Positions 10,481 through 20,017 of a stretch of DNA of 64,000 nt are shown in pieces. Made by a program: the position numbers and the translations under genes. Each line of letters begins with the position of its first letter. The first letter of the stretch is position 1. This DNA is from Streptomyces chartreusis. GTDB lineage: Bacteria; Actinomycetota; Actinomycetes; Streptomycetales; Streptomycetaceae. Where the stretch lies: NCBI RefSeq assembly GCF_008704715.1, contig NZ_CP023689.1, positions 8,060,001-8,124,000 on the forward strand, given 5' to 3'. The notes below the pieces were generated by a model that had not been told where the DNA came from, searched no databases, and saw only the letters and a program-made list of their open reading frames with translations.

Positions 10481-12667
10481 TCAGCCCGTCGTCTCCCCGC
10501 CCTTGCGGGTGGGGGAGGCGGCGGGCTTCCGCATGTCCGGGGCCGTTCTGGCCGGCCGGGCCGATCCCCGGGGCGCCGGCAGCGCCGCCTGTCGCCGTCC
10601 GAGCGCCCGGCGCACCGCCTCCTCACGGCCGAGCGCCGCGCCCTGCCGTACGCACTCCTCGTACCGCTCGTCCCCGAGACGTTCCCGCGCCGCCGTCTCG
10701 CACAGCTCGTGCGGCGCGTTGAAACTGGCCGAGCCGAACAGCGGCAGCCCGACCGACGGCCACATCCTGGCCGCCGCGCCCTGGAGCACCGCGGCCTCCG
10801 CCGAGTCGCCCTCCGCCCCCGTGACCAGGGCCAGCAGCTCCACGGCCAGCACCGAGCCGAGCAGGTCACGGAAGGAATGGGCGTTGCCGAGGCACTCGGT
10901 CAGCAGGCTGCGGGCGCCGGACAGATCGCCGTCGGCCCAGGCCGCGTACGCCAGGACGTACAGCGCGTAGGAGCGCGCCCAGCGCTCGCCGTGGTCCTCG
11001 CACACCTGCCGGACGTCCTCGCACAACCGCACCGCCTCCGGCAGATCGCCCCGGAACGCCCGCGCCATCGCCAGCTCGATCTGGCCCATCAGCACATTGC
11101 TGTTGAGCTCGCCGATCTCCTGATAGCGGGCCAGCGCCGAGCTCAGCAGCGTCTCCGCACGCTCCATGTCGTCCGACAGCAGCGCCAGACAGCCCGTGCG
11201 GTGCTCGGCGTACGCCACCGCCGTGGGGTCGGCGGCACGTTCCGCCTCCTCCCGGCACTCCAGCAGCGTCCCGAGGGCGGGCACCGAGTCGCCCTGGAGG
11301 ATCGCCACATAGCCGAGCACCCACAGGGCCTTCAGCCGGGACCGCTCATGACCGCTGTCCAGCGCCACCGCCTGCTCCAGCCAGTGCCGCCCCTCCGAGA
11401 GCCGGCCGCAGCCGACCCAGTAGAACCACAGGGAGCCCGCGAGGTAGTGCCCCAGATGCGCCTCGTCCGGCTCGCTCAGGCAGTACTCCAGGGCACAGCG
11501 CAGATTCGGCAGCTCCGCCTCGACACGGGCGGCCACCTCGTCCTGCCGAGGCGAGAACCACTCCAGCTCGCACCAGGTCGTCAGGCCCAGGTACCAGTCG
11601 CGGTGCCGGCGCCGCAGCCGGGCCGCGTCCCCGGTGGCCTCCAGCCAGTCGGCGCCGTAGGCCCGGATCGTGTCCAGCATGCGGTAGCGCACACCGGACC
11701 CGCTCTCCTCGCGCGCGACCACGGACTGCGCGAGCAGCTGCGACAGCACGTCGAACACGTCGTCGGAGTGCAGACCCTGGCCGCCGCACACGTACTCGAC
11801 CGCCTCCAGGTCGAACCGGCCCGCGAACACCGACAGCCGCGCCCACAGCAACCGCTCCTCGGGCGTGCACAGTTCATGGCTCCAGCCGACCGCCGTGCGC
11901 AGCGTCCGATGGCGGGACGGAGGCCCACCCGGGATCGGGCGGGAGTGCGCGGCAGCGTCCGGCCCGCCGTCGGCCAGCAGCCGGAACCGGTCGTCCAGCC
12001 GCTCGAGCAGCTGCCCCGGCGACAGCATCGGCAGCCGCCCCGCGGCCAGCTCGATCGCGAGCGGGATCCCGTCAAGACGACGGCACAGCTCCCGTACGTC
12101 TGCGTCGTCCCGTACGGCCAGCCCGTGCTGTGCCGCCCGCTCCACGAACAGCCGCACGGCCTCGTCCTCGCCCAGCGGCGCCAGCGGAAGCAGCTGCTCG
12201 CCCGCGACGCCCAGCGGCCTGCGACCCACCGCGAGCACCCGCAGACCCGGCACCCGGCGCAGCAGATCCGTCACCAGCTCGGCGCAGGCGTCCAGCAGGT
12301 GCTCAAATCCGTCCAGGACCAGCAGCAGTTCACGACCGCCCAGACGGTCCAGCAGCGTCTCGCGCGGCAGCCGGGTCGTGTGGTCCGTCAGGCCCAGGGC
12401 CTCCACGACCGCGTAGTCGAGGAACTCCGGATCCCGCACCGGCTCCAGCTCCACGTGCCGCACGCCGTCGCCGGGCGCGCAACCCGAGGCCGCGCGCGCC
12501 GCCAGCCGTGACTTGCCGACGCCGCAGGCACCGGTCACCGTCACCAGCCGAGCGGCGCCGAGGGCCTCGGCCAGCTCGGTCAGTTCGGCCGCACGGCCCA
12601 CGAACGTGCTGAGTTCCAGAGGCAGATCGCCGGATTCGGGGGAGTGGGGGCGCTGTTGATCCCGCAT
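10481..12667 (-). CDS. STAND-type (NB-ARC-like) ATPase with C-terminal helical repeats
   Basis: 728 residues. FVGRAAELTEL (22-32) starts an AfsR/LuxR-LAL-like nucleotide-binding domain with Walker A TGACGVGKS (45-53) and Walker B LLLVLDGFEH. The second half is alpha-helical, TPR-like (ALWVLGYVAILQGD, YAEHRTGCLALLSDD). Neither an N-terminal SARP nor a C-terminal LuxR HTH is present; the end is a Pro/Arg-rich tail. It therefore looks like a sensor or signal ATPase without its own DNA-binding output. The start is ATG 12667; the frame is open further upstream without similarity. Convergent with rpsD. Confidence 0.75.
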   Translation of the reverse strand: MRDQQRPHSPESGDLPLELSTFVGRAAELTELAEALGAARLVTVTGACGVGKSRLAARAASGCAPGDGVRHVELEPVRDPEFLDYAVVEALGLTDHTTRLPRETLLDRLGGRELLLVLDGFEHLLDACAELVTDLLRRVPGLRVLAVGRRPLGVAGEQLLPLAPLGEDEAVRLFVERAAQHGLAVRDDADVRELCRRLDGIPLAIELAAGRLPMLSPGQLLERLDDRFRLLADGGPDAAAHSRPIPGGPPSRHRTLRTAVGWSHELCTPEERLLWARLSVFAGRFDLEAVEYVCGGQGLHSDDVFDVLSQLLAQSVVAREESGSGVRYRMLDTIRAYGADWLEATGDAARLRRRHRDWYLGLTTWCELEWFSPRQDEVAARVEAELPNLRCALEYCLSEPDEAHLGHYLAGSLWFYWVGCGRLSEGRHWLEQAVALDSGHERSRLKALWVLGYVAILQGDSVPALGTLLECREEAERAADPTAVAYAEHRTGCLALLSDDMERAETLLSSALARYQEIGELNSNVLMGQIELAMARAFRGDLPEAVRLCEDVRQVCEDHGERWARSYALYVLAYAAWADGDLSGARSLLTECLGNAHSFRDLLGSVLAVELLALVTGAEGDSAEAAVLQGAAARMWPSVGLPLFGSASFNAPHELCETAARERLGDERYEECVRQGAALGREEAVRRALGRRQAALPAPRGSARPARTAPDMRKPAASPTRKGGETTG

Positions 12668-12830
12668 GGAATACGGAGCGTACTGAAGCGTGTTCGGTCC
12701 GTACAATCGCTTCTCGCGACCCGGCCCCGCGCGGGCGGTAATCCGGTGCGGATCGGCGCCCCCGGCGCGATAGGCTCGGTGCACGACTTTTTCGATGTAG
12801 ACCGATGTAGAGGCACGTTTCAGGGAGCGG

Positions 12831-13268
12831 GTGCACACAGTGTCCGGTGGAGAGGTTGCCGGGATCCTGGTGGCCGTCTTCTGGGCGATTCTGGTCTCCT
12901 TCCTCGCCGTCGCCCTGGCGAGGCTGGCCCAGACGCTCAAGGCGACCACCAAACTCGTCGCGGACGTGACCGACCAGGCAGTCCCGCTCCTGGCAGACGC
13001 CTCCTCGGCGGTGCGCTCGGCGCAGACCCAGATCGACCGGGTCGACGCGATCGCCTCGGACGTCCAGGAGGTCACGTCGAACGCCTCCGCCCTGTCGACC
13101 ACCGTGGCCTCCACCTTCGGCGGCCCCCTGGTCAAGGTCGCGGCCTTCGGCTACGGCGTGCGCCGGGCCCTCGGCGGCCGCAAGCAGGAGGACGTGCCCG
13201 CCAAGTCGCCCCGGCGTACCGTGATCGTGGGCCGGACGGTCCCCACCGCACGCCGCAAGCGGAAGTAA
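12831..13268 (+). CDS. DUF948 membrane protein
   Basis: 145 residues: one N-terminal membrane segment (about 8-30, AGILVAVFWAILVSFLAVALARL), then a helical, coiled-coil-like stretch (TLKATTKLVADVTDQAVPLL) and a basic C-terminus. This matches DUF948, a family of unknown role often found beside alaS or MltG genes in Gram-positives. GTG 12831 has AGGGAG close upstream; GTG 12840 is an alternative. Confidence 0.8.
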   Translation: MHTVSGGEVAGILVAVFWAILVSFLAVALARLAQTLKATTKLVADVTDQAVPLLADASSAVRSAQTQIDRVDAIASDVQEVTSNASALSTTVASTFGGPLVKVAAFGYGVRRALGGRKQEDVPAKSPRRTVIVGRTVPTARRKRK

Positions 13269-13284
13269 GGACTGAGACCGAGCG

Positions 13285-13632
13285 ATGTTCCGCCGTACGT
13301 TCTGGTTCAGCACGGGTGTCGCCGCCGGTGTCTGGGCCACCACCAAGGTCAACCGCAAGCTCAAGCAGCTGACCCCGGAGAGCCTCGCCGCGACCGCGGC
13401 GAACAAGGCCCTGGAGACCGGTCAGCGCCTGAAGGACCGCGCGGTGGGATTCGCGCTCGACGTCCGCGACAACATGGCCCAGCGGGAGGCCGAGCTGGAG
13501 GACGCGCTCGGGATCCAGGACAACCCCGAACTCCCCGCGCCCAGGCGGTACACCGCCATCGAGAACAACCGCAGCAACCCGAAGTACGTCGACAACCAGA
13601 CGTACTCGTACAACCGGAATGAGGACCACTGA
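13285..13632 (+). CDS. Small conserved actinobacterial protein of unknown function
   Basis: 115 residues. A short hydrophobic N-terminus (FRRTFWFSTGVAAGVWATTKV) is followed by a charged helical region and a polar tail. I recognise it only as a conserved neighbour of alaS in Streptomyces. Its stop overlaps the alaS start (TGATG), implying translational coupling. Confidence 0.75.
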   Translation: MFRRTFWFSTGVAAGVWATTKVNRKLKQLTPESLAATAANKALETGQRLKDRAVGFALDVRDNMAQREAELEDALGIQDNPELPAPRRYTAIENNRSNPKYVDNQTYSYNRNEDH

Positions 13633-16304
13633 TGGAGTCGGCCGAGATTCGCCGCCGCTGGCTGAGCTTCTTCGAGGAGCGCGGGCACACCGTCGTCCCT
13701 TCGGCGTCGCTCATCGCGGACGACCCGACTCTGCTCCTCGTCCCCGCCGGCATGGTGCCCTTCAAGCCCTACTTCCTGGGTGAGGTCAAGCCGCCGTTCG
13801 ACCGTGCCACCAGCGTGCAGAAGTGCGTGCGCACGCCGGACATCGAAGAGGTCGGCAAGACCACCCGGCACGGCACCTTCTTCCAGATGTGCGGCAACTT
13901 CTCCTTCGGCGACTACTTCAAGGAAGGCGCCATCAAGTACGCCTGGGAGCTGCTCACCAGCCCCCAGGACAAGGGTGGTTACGGCCTGGAGCCGGAGAAG
14001 CTCTGGATCACCGTCTACAAGGACGACGACGAGGCCGAGCGCATCTGGCACGACGTCGTCGGCGTGCCGAAGGAGCGCATCCAGCGCCTCGGCATGAAGG
14101 ACAACTACTGGTCCATGGGCGTCCCCGGACCCTGCGGCCCCTGTTCCGAGATCAACTACGACCGCGGCCCCGAGTTCGGCGTCGAGGGCGGCCCCGCCGT
14201 CAACGACGAGCGGTACGTGGAGATCTGGAACCTCGTCTTCATGCAGTACGAGCGCGGCGAGGGCATCGGCAAGGACAACTTCGAGATCCTCGGCGAGCTC
14301 CCCAGCAAGAACATCGACACGGGCCTCGGTCTCGAACGACTCGCCATGATTCTGCAGGGCGTGCAGAACATGTACGAGATCGACACCTCCATGGCCGTCA
14401 TCGACAAGGCCACCGAGCTGACCGGTGTCGCCTACGGCGACGCCCACGGCTCGGACGTCTCCCTGCGCGTGGTCACCGACCACATGCGTACGTCCGTGAT
14501 GCTCATCGGCGACGGCGTCACCCCCGGCAACGAGGGCCGCGGCTACGTCCTGCGCCGCATCATGCGCCGCGCCATCCGTAACATGCGCCTGCTCGGCGCC
14601 ACCGGCCCGGTCGTCAAGGACCTCATCGACGTCGTCATCGGCATGATGGGCCAGCAGTACCCCGAGCTCATCACCGACCGCGAGCGCATCGAGAAGGTCG
14701 CCCTCGCCGAGGAGAACGCCTTCCTCAAGACGCTGAAGGCCGGCACCAACATCCTCGACACGGCCGTCTCCGACACCAAGGCCGCGGGCTCCACCGTGCT
14801 GGCCGGCGACAAGGCCTTCCTGCTCCACGACACCTGGGGCTTCCCGATCGACCTCACCCTGGAGATGGCCTCCGAGCAGGGCCTCTCCGTGGACGAGGAC
14901 GGCTTCCGGCGCCTGATGAAGGAGCAGCGGGAGCGCGCCAAGGCCGACGCCCAGGCCAAGAAGACCGGCCACGCCGGCGCCGGCGCCTACCGGGAGATCG
15001 CCGACAAGGTCGGCGAGACCGACTTCATCGGCTACGGCGACACCGAGGGCGAGTCCACCGTCGTCGGCATCCTCGTCGACGGCGCCTCCTCGCCGGCCGC
15101 CACCGAGGGCGACGAGGTCGAGATCGTCCTCGACCGCACCCCGTTCTACGCCGAGGGCGGCGGCCAGATCGGCGACACCGGCCGCATCAAGGTCGACACC
15201 GGTGCCGTGATCGAGATCCGCGACTGCCAGAAGCCGGTCCCGGGCGTCTACGTCCACAAGGGCGTCGTCCAGGTCGGCGAGGTCACCGTCGGCGCCAAGG
15301 CCCACGCCTCGATCGACTCGCGTCGCCGTACGGCCATCGCCCGCGCCCACTCGGCCACCCACCTCACCCACCAGGCCCTGCGCGACGCCCTCGGCCCGAC
15401 GGCCGCCCAGGCCGGTTCCGAGAACCAGCCCGGCCGCTTCCGCTTCGACTTCGGTTCGCCCTCCGCCGTCCCGACGGCCGTGATGACCGACGTCGAGCAG
15501 AAGATCAACGAGGTGCTCGCCCGCGACCTCGACGTGCACGCCGAGGTCATGGGCATCGACGAGGCCAAGAAGCAGGGCGCCATCGCCGAGTTCGGCGAGA
15601 AGTACGGCGAGCGCGTGCGCGTCGTGACCATCGGCGACTTCTCCAAGGAGCTCTGCGGCGGCACGCACGTGCACAACACCGCCCAGCTCGGCCTGGTCAA
15701 GCTGCTGGGCGAGTCGTCCATCGGCTCGGGTGTGCGCCGTATCGAGGCCCTGGTCGGCGTGGACGCCTACAACTTCCTCGCCCGTGAGCACACGGTCGTC
15801 GCCCAGCTCCAGGAGCTGATCAAGGGCCGCCCGGAGGAGCTCCCGGAGAAGGTCTCCGCCATGCTCGGCAAGCTGAAGGACGCCGAGAAGGAGATCGAGA
15901 AGTTCCGCGCCGAGAAGGTGCTCCAGGCCGCAGCCGGTCTCGCCGGGTCTGCCAAGGACGTACGCGGCATCGCCGTCGTCACCGGTCAGGTCCCGGACGG
16001 CACCACGCCGGACGACCTGCGCAAGCTGGTCCTCGACGTGCGCGGCCGTATCCAGGGCGGACGTGCCGCCGTGGTCGCCCTGTTCACCGTCAACAACGGC
16101 AAGCCGCTGACGGTCATCGCCACCAACGACGCCGCCCGTGACCGCGGCCTCAAGGCCGGTGACCTGGTCCGCACCGCCGCCAAGACCCTCGGCGGCGGCG
16201 GTGGCGGCAAGCCGGACGTCGCCCAGGGCGGCGGCCAGAACCCGGCCGCCATCGGTGACGCCGTCGACGCCGTCGAGCGGCTCGTGACGGAAACGGCCAA
16301 GTGA
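13632..16304 (+). CDS. alaS: Alanyl-tRNA synthetase
   Basis: 890 residues, full length. Class II catalytic core at the N-terminus (RHGTFFQMCGNFSFGDYFKEG; GLGLERLAMILQG), editing domain with the zinc-binding HATHLTHQ-like motif (SATHLTHQAL) and CGGTH, and the C-terminal DHHA1 region with GGGGGGKPDVAQGGG. It charges tRNA-Ala and clears mischarged Ser/Gly. ATG 13632 overlaps the preceding stop; the end overlaps ruvX by four bases. Confidence 0.97.
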   Translation: MESAEIRRRWLSFFEERGHTVVPSASLIADDPTLLLVPAGMVPFKPYFLGEVKPPFDRATSVQKCVRTPDIEEVGKTTRHGTFFQMCGNFSFGDYFKEGAIKYAWELLTSPQDKGGYGLEPEKLWITVYKDDDEAERIWHDVVGVPKERIQRLGMKDNYWSMGVPGPCGPCSEINYDRGPEFGVEGGPAVNDERYVEIWNLVFMQYERGEGIGKDNFEILGELPSKNIDTGLGLERLAMILQGVQNMYEIDTSMAVIDKATELTGVAYGDAHGSDVSLRVVTDHMRTSVMLIGDGVTPGNEGRGYVLRRIMRRAIRNMRLLGATGPVVKDLIDVVIGMMGQQYPELITDRERIEKVALAEENAFLKTLKAGTNILDTAVSDTKAAGSTVLAGDKAFLLHDTWGFPIDLTLEMASEQGLSVDEDGFRRLMKEQRERAKADAQAKKTGHAGAGAYREIADKVGETDFIGYGDTEGESTVVGILVDGASSPAATEGDEVEIVLDRTPFYAEGGGQIGDTGRIKVDTGAVIEIRDCQKPVPGVYVHKGVVQVGEVTVGAKAHASIDSRRRTAIARAHSATHLTHQALRDALGPTAAQAGSENQPGRFRFDFGSPSAVPTAVMTDVEQKINEVLARDLDVHAEVMGIDEAKKQGAIAEFGEKYGERVRVVTIGDFSKELCGGTHVHNTAQLGLVKLLGESSIGSGVRRIEALVGVDAYNFLAREHTVVAQLQELIKGRPEELPEKVSAMLGKLKDAEKEIEKFRAEKVLQAAAGLAGSAKDVRGIAVVTGQVPDGTTPDDLRKLVLDVRGRIQGGRAAVVALFTVNNGKPLTVIATNDAARDRGLKAGDLVRTAAKTLGGGGGGKPDVAQGGGQNPAAIGDAVDAVERLVTETAK

Positions 16305-16804
16305 GCGAAGACACACACGCGAGCGGCGACGGCCGGGGCATGCGCCGCGGCCGTCGTCTCGCGATCGACGTGGGCGACGCCCGTATCGGCGTCGCCTCGT
16401 GCGACCCCGACGGGATCCTCGCCACCCCGGTGGAGACGGTCCCGGGCCGGGACGTTCCCGCAGCTCACCGCCGCCTGAAGCAGCTCGTCGAGGAGTACGA
16501 GCCGCTTGAGGTCGTCGTCGGCCTGCCCCGCTCCCTGAAGGGCGGCGAGGGCCCGGCCGCGGTAAAGGTCCGGGGCTTCGCGCAGGAATTGGCACGCATG
16601 ATCGCGCCCGTACCGGTCAGGCTCGTGGACGAGCGGATGACGACCGTGACGGCCAGTCAGGGACTGCGCGCCTCGGGCGTGAAGTCGAAGAAGGGCCGGG
16701 CCGTGATCGACCAGGCAGCCGCTGTGATCATCTTGCAGCAGGCGCTCGAATCCGAACGGGTGTCAGGTAAAGCTCCGGGCGAGAGCGTCGAAGTGGTTAT
16801 CTGA
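16301..16804 (+). CDS. ruvX: Putative pre-16S rRNA nuclease / Holliday junction resolvase YqgF (RuvX)
   Basis: 167 residues with the RNase H-like signature RLAIDVGDARIGVASCD near the N-terminus, the conserved VVVGLPRSLKG and the DERMTTV motif carrying catalytic acidic residues. In E. coli the family matures the 16S rRNA 5' end; a resolvase role has also been proposed. GTGA overlap with alaS indicates coupling. Confidence 0.9.
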   Translation: MSEDTHASGDGRGMRRGRRLAIDVGDARIGVASCDPDGILATPVETVPGRDVPAAHRRLKQLVEEYEPLEVVVGLPRSLKGGEGPAAVKVRGFAQELARMIAPVPVRLVDERMTTVTASQGLRASGVKSKKGRAVIDQAAAVIILQQALESERVSGKAPGESVEVVI

Positions 16805-16928
16805 TCGCGATACGGTAACGTTCCGCGCGATGCGCCGGTGTTCGAACAGCTGGCGCACAAAGAGAGGCGGGACGGAAGCCGGATCTGCAGCAGCCGGGCG
16901 ACCGCCGCCTCGCGGCTCTAGGGGATCG

Positions 16929-18611
16929 ATGACTGAGTATGGCCGGGGCCAAGGCTCCGAACCGTGGCATCCGGAGGACCCGTTGTACGGGGACGGCGGA
17001 TGGGAAGGCCAGCAGGCCCACACGGGCCAGCAGGCTGCCTACGGCGGCCAGCAGCACTATCCGCAGCAGCCGCAGCAGCAGCACTACGACGAGTGGGGCC
17101 ACGGCCAGCAGGACGCGTACGGTCAGCAGCAGTACCAGCAGCAGGGTCAGGCGCAGCAGTACCCGCACCAGTACGACCAGCAGCAGTACCCCGGGCATCA
17201 GCAGCAGCCGCAGCAGACGTACGACAACAACGGCTGGGCCACCGGCACCCATCAGCACGCCCAGTACCCCAACCACCCGGACCCCTACGGGCAGCAGGCC
17301 GCGGCGTACGGCGGTGAGCACGCCGACTACTACGGCACTCCCGACGCCTATCCGCCGCCCGAACCGCCGAGCCGGCGGCAGGCCGAGCCCGAGCCGCCGC
17401 AGACCGACTGGGATCCCGGCCCCGACCAGGGCGAACACGCCTTCTTCGCGGGCGGCGACGATGACGACGACTCCGACGACGACTCGGGGGACGGCCGCGG
17501 TGACCGTCGGTCCCGGGGCGGCAAACCCAAGAAACGGCGCAGTGGATGCGCCTGTCTGGTGGTGTCCCTCGTCTTCGCGGGCGGCGTGGGCGGAGTCGGA
17601 TATTTCGGATACCAGTTTTACCAGGATCGTTTCGGCTCGGCGCCGGACTTCGCCGGGGACGGCACGGGCGAGACCGTCACCGTGGAGATCCCCAAGGGTG
17701 CCCTCGGCAACGAGATCGGCCAGCGGCTCAAGCAGGCCGGTGTCGTCAAGAGCGTCGACGCGTTCGTCGCAGCCCAGTCGCAGAACGCCGACGGGAAATC
17801 GATCCAGGCCGGCGCCTATCTCCTGCACAAGGAAATGTCCGCCGAGAGCGCCGTCGAGATGATGCTCGACCCGAAGAGCCAGAACAATGTCCTGGTAAAG
17901 CCGGGCGAGCGGAATGTGACCGTCTACAAGGCGATCGACGAACAGCTGGATCTGTCGGCCGGCACCACGAAGAAATTCGCCGAGAAGGATTTCAAGAGCC
18001 TCGGACTGCCGAGCTGGGCGAACGACAACAGCGAGATCAAGGATCCGCTGGAAGGATTCCTCTACCCGGGCACCTATCCCGCCGCCAAGGGCATGAAGCC
18101 GGAGACGGTCCTGAAGGACATGGTGTCCCGGGCCACGAGCAAGTACAAGTCGCTCGACCTCGAGGCCAAGGCCAAGGCGCTCAAGCTGGACAGCCCGTTG
18201 CAGGTCATCACGGTGGCCAGCCTCGTCCAGGCCGAGGGCAAGACCGACGACGACTACCGCAAGATGGCGGAAGTGGTCTACAACCGCCTCGACCGCGCGA
18301 ACCCCGAGACCTATGGACTGCTGCAGTTCGACTCGACCTTCAATTACCTGAAGGGCGAGAGCAACATCAATATCAGCGAAGACGAGATCAACAGCAATCA
18401 GGACCCGTACAACACGTATACGCAGAAGGGTCTTCCGCCCGGACCGATCGGCAATCCCGGCGACGGTGCGCTCAAGGGGACGCTGAATCCGACCGATCAG
18501 GGCTGGTACTACTTCGTCGCGGTCGACGGCGTCAGCAAGACCGAATTCGCCAAGACGCACGCCGATTTCCAGAAGCTCAAGGACAAGTTCAATGAGAGCT
18601 CGGGCAACTGA
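16929..18611 (+). CDS. mltG: Endolytic murein transglycosylase MltG with a long Gln-rich cytoplasmic tail
   Basis: Cleaves nascent peptidoglycan strands at the membrane. From ATG 16929 (AGGGG 4 nt upstream) the protein has 560 residues: a Gln/Tyr/Gly/His-rich low-complexity region (about 1-130), a Pro/acidic segment with a run of Asp (177-188), basic residues, one membrane segment (about 206-228) and the YceG/MltG catalytic domain with VQAEGKTDDDYRKMAEVVYNRL, whose Glu is the likely catalytic residue. The E. coli enzyme has about 340 residues; the extra length is the N-terminal tail. The last codons overlap aroE. Confidence 0.92.
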   Translation: MTEYGRGQGSEPWHPEDPLYGDGGWEGQQAHTGQQAAYGGQQHYPQQPQQQHYDEWGHGQQDAYGQQQYQQQGQAQQYPHQYDQQQYPGHQQQPQQTYDNNGWATGTHQHAQYPNHPDPYGQQAAAYGGEHADYYGTPDAYPPPEPPSRRQAEPEPPQTDWDPGPDQGEHAFFAGGDDDDDSDDDSGDGRGDRRSRGGKPKKRRSGCACLVVSLVFAGGVGGVGYFGYQFYQDRFGSAPDFAGDGTGETVTVEIPKGALGNEIGQRLKQAGVVKSVDAFVAAQSQNADGKSIQAGAYLLHKEMSAESAVEMMLDPKSQNNVLVKPGERNVTVYKAIDEQLDLSAGTTKKFAEKDFKSLGLPSWANDNSEIKDPLEGFLYPGTYPAAKGMKPETVLKDMVSRATSKYKSLDLEAKAKALKLDSPLQVITVASLVQAEGKTDDDYRKMAEVVYNRLDRANPETYGLLQFDSTFNYLKGESNINISEDEINSNQDPYNTYTQKGLPPGPIGNPGDGALKGTLNPTDQGWYYFVAVDGVSKTEFAKTHADFQKLKDKFNESSGN

Positions 18612-19431
18612 CGCCCGCCGGGCCGCCGTTCTCGGCAAGCCCATCGCCCACTCCCTCTCCCCGGTGCTGCACCGCGCCGCCTACGAGGAACTGGGGCTCA
18701 CGGACTGGACGTACGACCGGTTCGAGATCGACGAGGCGGCGCTGCCCGCGTTCGTCGCGGAACTCGGGCCGGAGTGGGCGGGACTGTCCCTGACCATGCC
18801 CCTCAAGCGGGCGGTCATCCCGCTGCTCGACGAGATCAGCGAGACGGCGGCCTCGGTGGAGGCCGTCAACACCGTCGTGCGTACCGAGGACGGCCGCCTC
18901 GTCGGCGACAACACCGACATCCCCGGCATGGTCGCCGCGCTGCGCGAACACGGCGTCGAGCAGGTCGACTCGGCCGCGATCCTCGGCGCCGGCGCCACGG
19001 CCTCCTCCGCGCTGGCCGCACTCGCGCGCGTCTGCACCGGCGAGGTCGTGGCGTACGTACGCAGCGAGGCCCGCGCCGCCGAGATGCGGCAGTGGGGCGA
19101 GCGGCTCGACGTCGAGGTCCGCACCGCCAACTGGGCGGAGGCGGAGCGGGCGCTGCACGCGCCGCTGGTGATCGCGACCACCCCCGCCGGTACGACGGAC
19201 GCCCTCGCCGCCGCCGTACCGGAGCGCCCCGCCACCCTGTTCGACGTGCTCTACGACCCCTGGCCCACCTCCCTCGCGGCGCGCTGGTCCATGTTCGGCG
19301 GAGCCGTCGTCAGCGGTCTCGACCTGCTCGTGCACCAGGCGGTGCTGCAGGTCGAGCAGATGACCGGCCGGGTCCCGGCGCCCCTGGAGGCCATGCGAAA
19401 AGCGGGCGAGCGGGCTCTCGCGAGCCGCTAG
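18592..19431 (+). CDS. aroE: Shikimate dehydrogenase
   Basis: NADPH-dependent reduction of 3-dehydroshikimate in chorismate synthesis. 279 residues with the substrate-binding GKPIAHSLSPVLH near the N-terminus, the catalytic lysine in LTMPLKRAV, NTDIPG, and a Rossmann nucleotide site ILGAGATASSALAAL. The ATG lies 20 bases inside the end of mltG, so translation is probably coupled. First of four aro genes in this neighbourhood. Confidence 0.93.
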   Translation: MRARATDARRAAVLGKPIAHSLSPVLHRAAYEELGLTDWTYDRFEIDEAALPAFVAELGPEWAGLSLTMPLKRAVIPLLDEISETAASVEAVNTVVRTEDGRLVGDNTDIPGMVAALREHGVEQVDSAAILGAGATASSALAALARVCTGEVVAYVRSEARAAEMRQWGERLDVEVRTANWAEAERALHAPLVIATTPAGTTDALAAAVPERPATLFDVLYDPWPTSLAARWSMFGGAVVSGLDLLVHQAVLQVEQMTGRVPAPLEAMRKAGERALASR

Positions 19432-19482
19432 GATCCGCTGAGTTCCGCAGGGGGCGGAGAGGGTCTAGGGGGAGTACAAGCA

Positions 19483-19833
19483 GTGTCCACTGGTGTGCCG
19501 ATGGCGTCCGGCAAGAGCGAAATATTCGAGATCGTCCTGCAATTCATGCCGGACTGGGTGCAGATTCCGGTGCTCGTCCTGGTGATCCTGCTCGTCGTCG
19601 GATCCTGGGTCTTCAAGATCAAGCGCAAGATCGACCGGCGCCGCGCCGCACGTCAGGCGCAGGCCGTGCCGACGGCCCAGCCGGGGCCCCAGCACCGGCA
19701 GAGCCGCGGCGCCGACTACCTGGGACCGTACGCCCCGCAGCAGCAGGCACAGCCGCAACCGGCGCAGCCCAGCGGCGCCGACTTCCTCGGTGCGTACGCC
19801 CCGCAGCAGCCGCAGGGCAACACCCCGGCCTGA
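19483..19833 (+). CDS. Small single-pass membrane protein with Gln/Pro-rich tail
   Basis: 116 residues: one hydrophobic segment (about 24-44, QIPVLVLVILLVVGSWVF), a basic stretch KIKRKIDRRRAARQ and a tail with two similar GADYLGPYAPQQ / GADFLGAYAPQQ units. GTG start with AGGGGGAG 8 nt upstream. I do not recognise a functional family. It sits between aroE and aroC on the same strand. Confidence 0.7.
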   Translation: MSTGVPMASGKSEIFEIVLQFMPDWVQIPVLVLVILLVVGSWVFKIKRKIDRRRAARQAQAVPTAQPGPQHRQSRGADYLGPYAPQQQAQPQPAQPSGADFLGAYAPQQPQGNTPA

Positions 19834-20017
19834 TCGCCGCCCGGTCCGGCACCCGTCCATTTTCCGTCCGCCTGATGGACCGGCGGCCGGGGACCGGTGC
19901 CGGACGTGGGAGGATCGAAGGTGGCGGGCCGGGGCCGCGCACCTGGTCGCGCCGTCGACGTACGCGAGGACACGCGTACGCAGGGCAGTACCAGGGCGCG
20001 AGCACTGAGGAGCACCG

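Noticed and set aside
13422..16595. 1057-codon minus-strand frame
   Set aside because: Antisense to alaS, whose every motif is intact on the plus strand.
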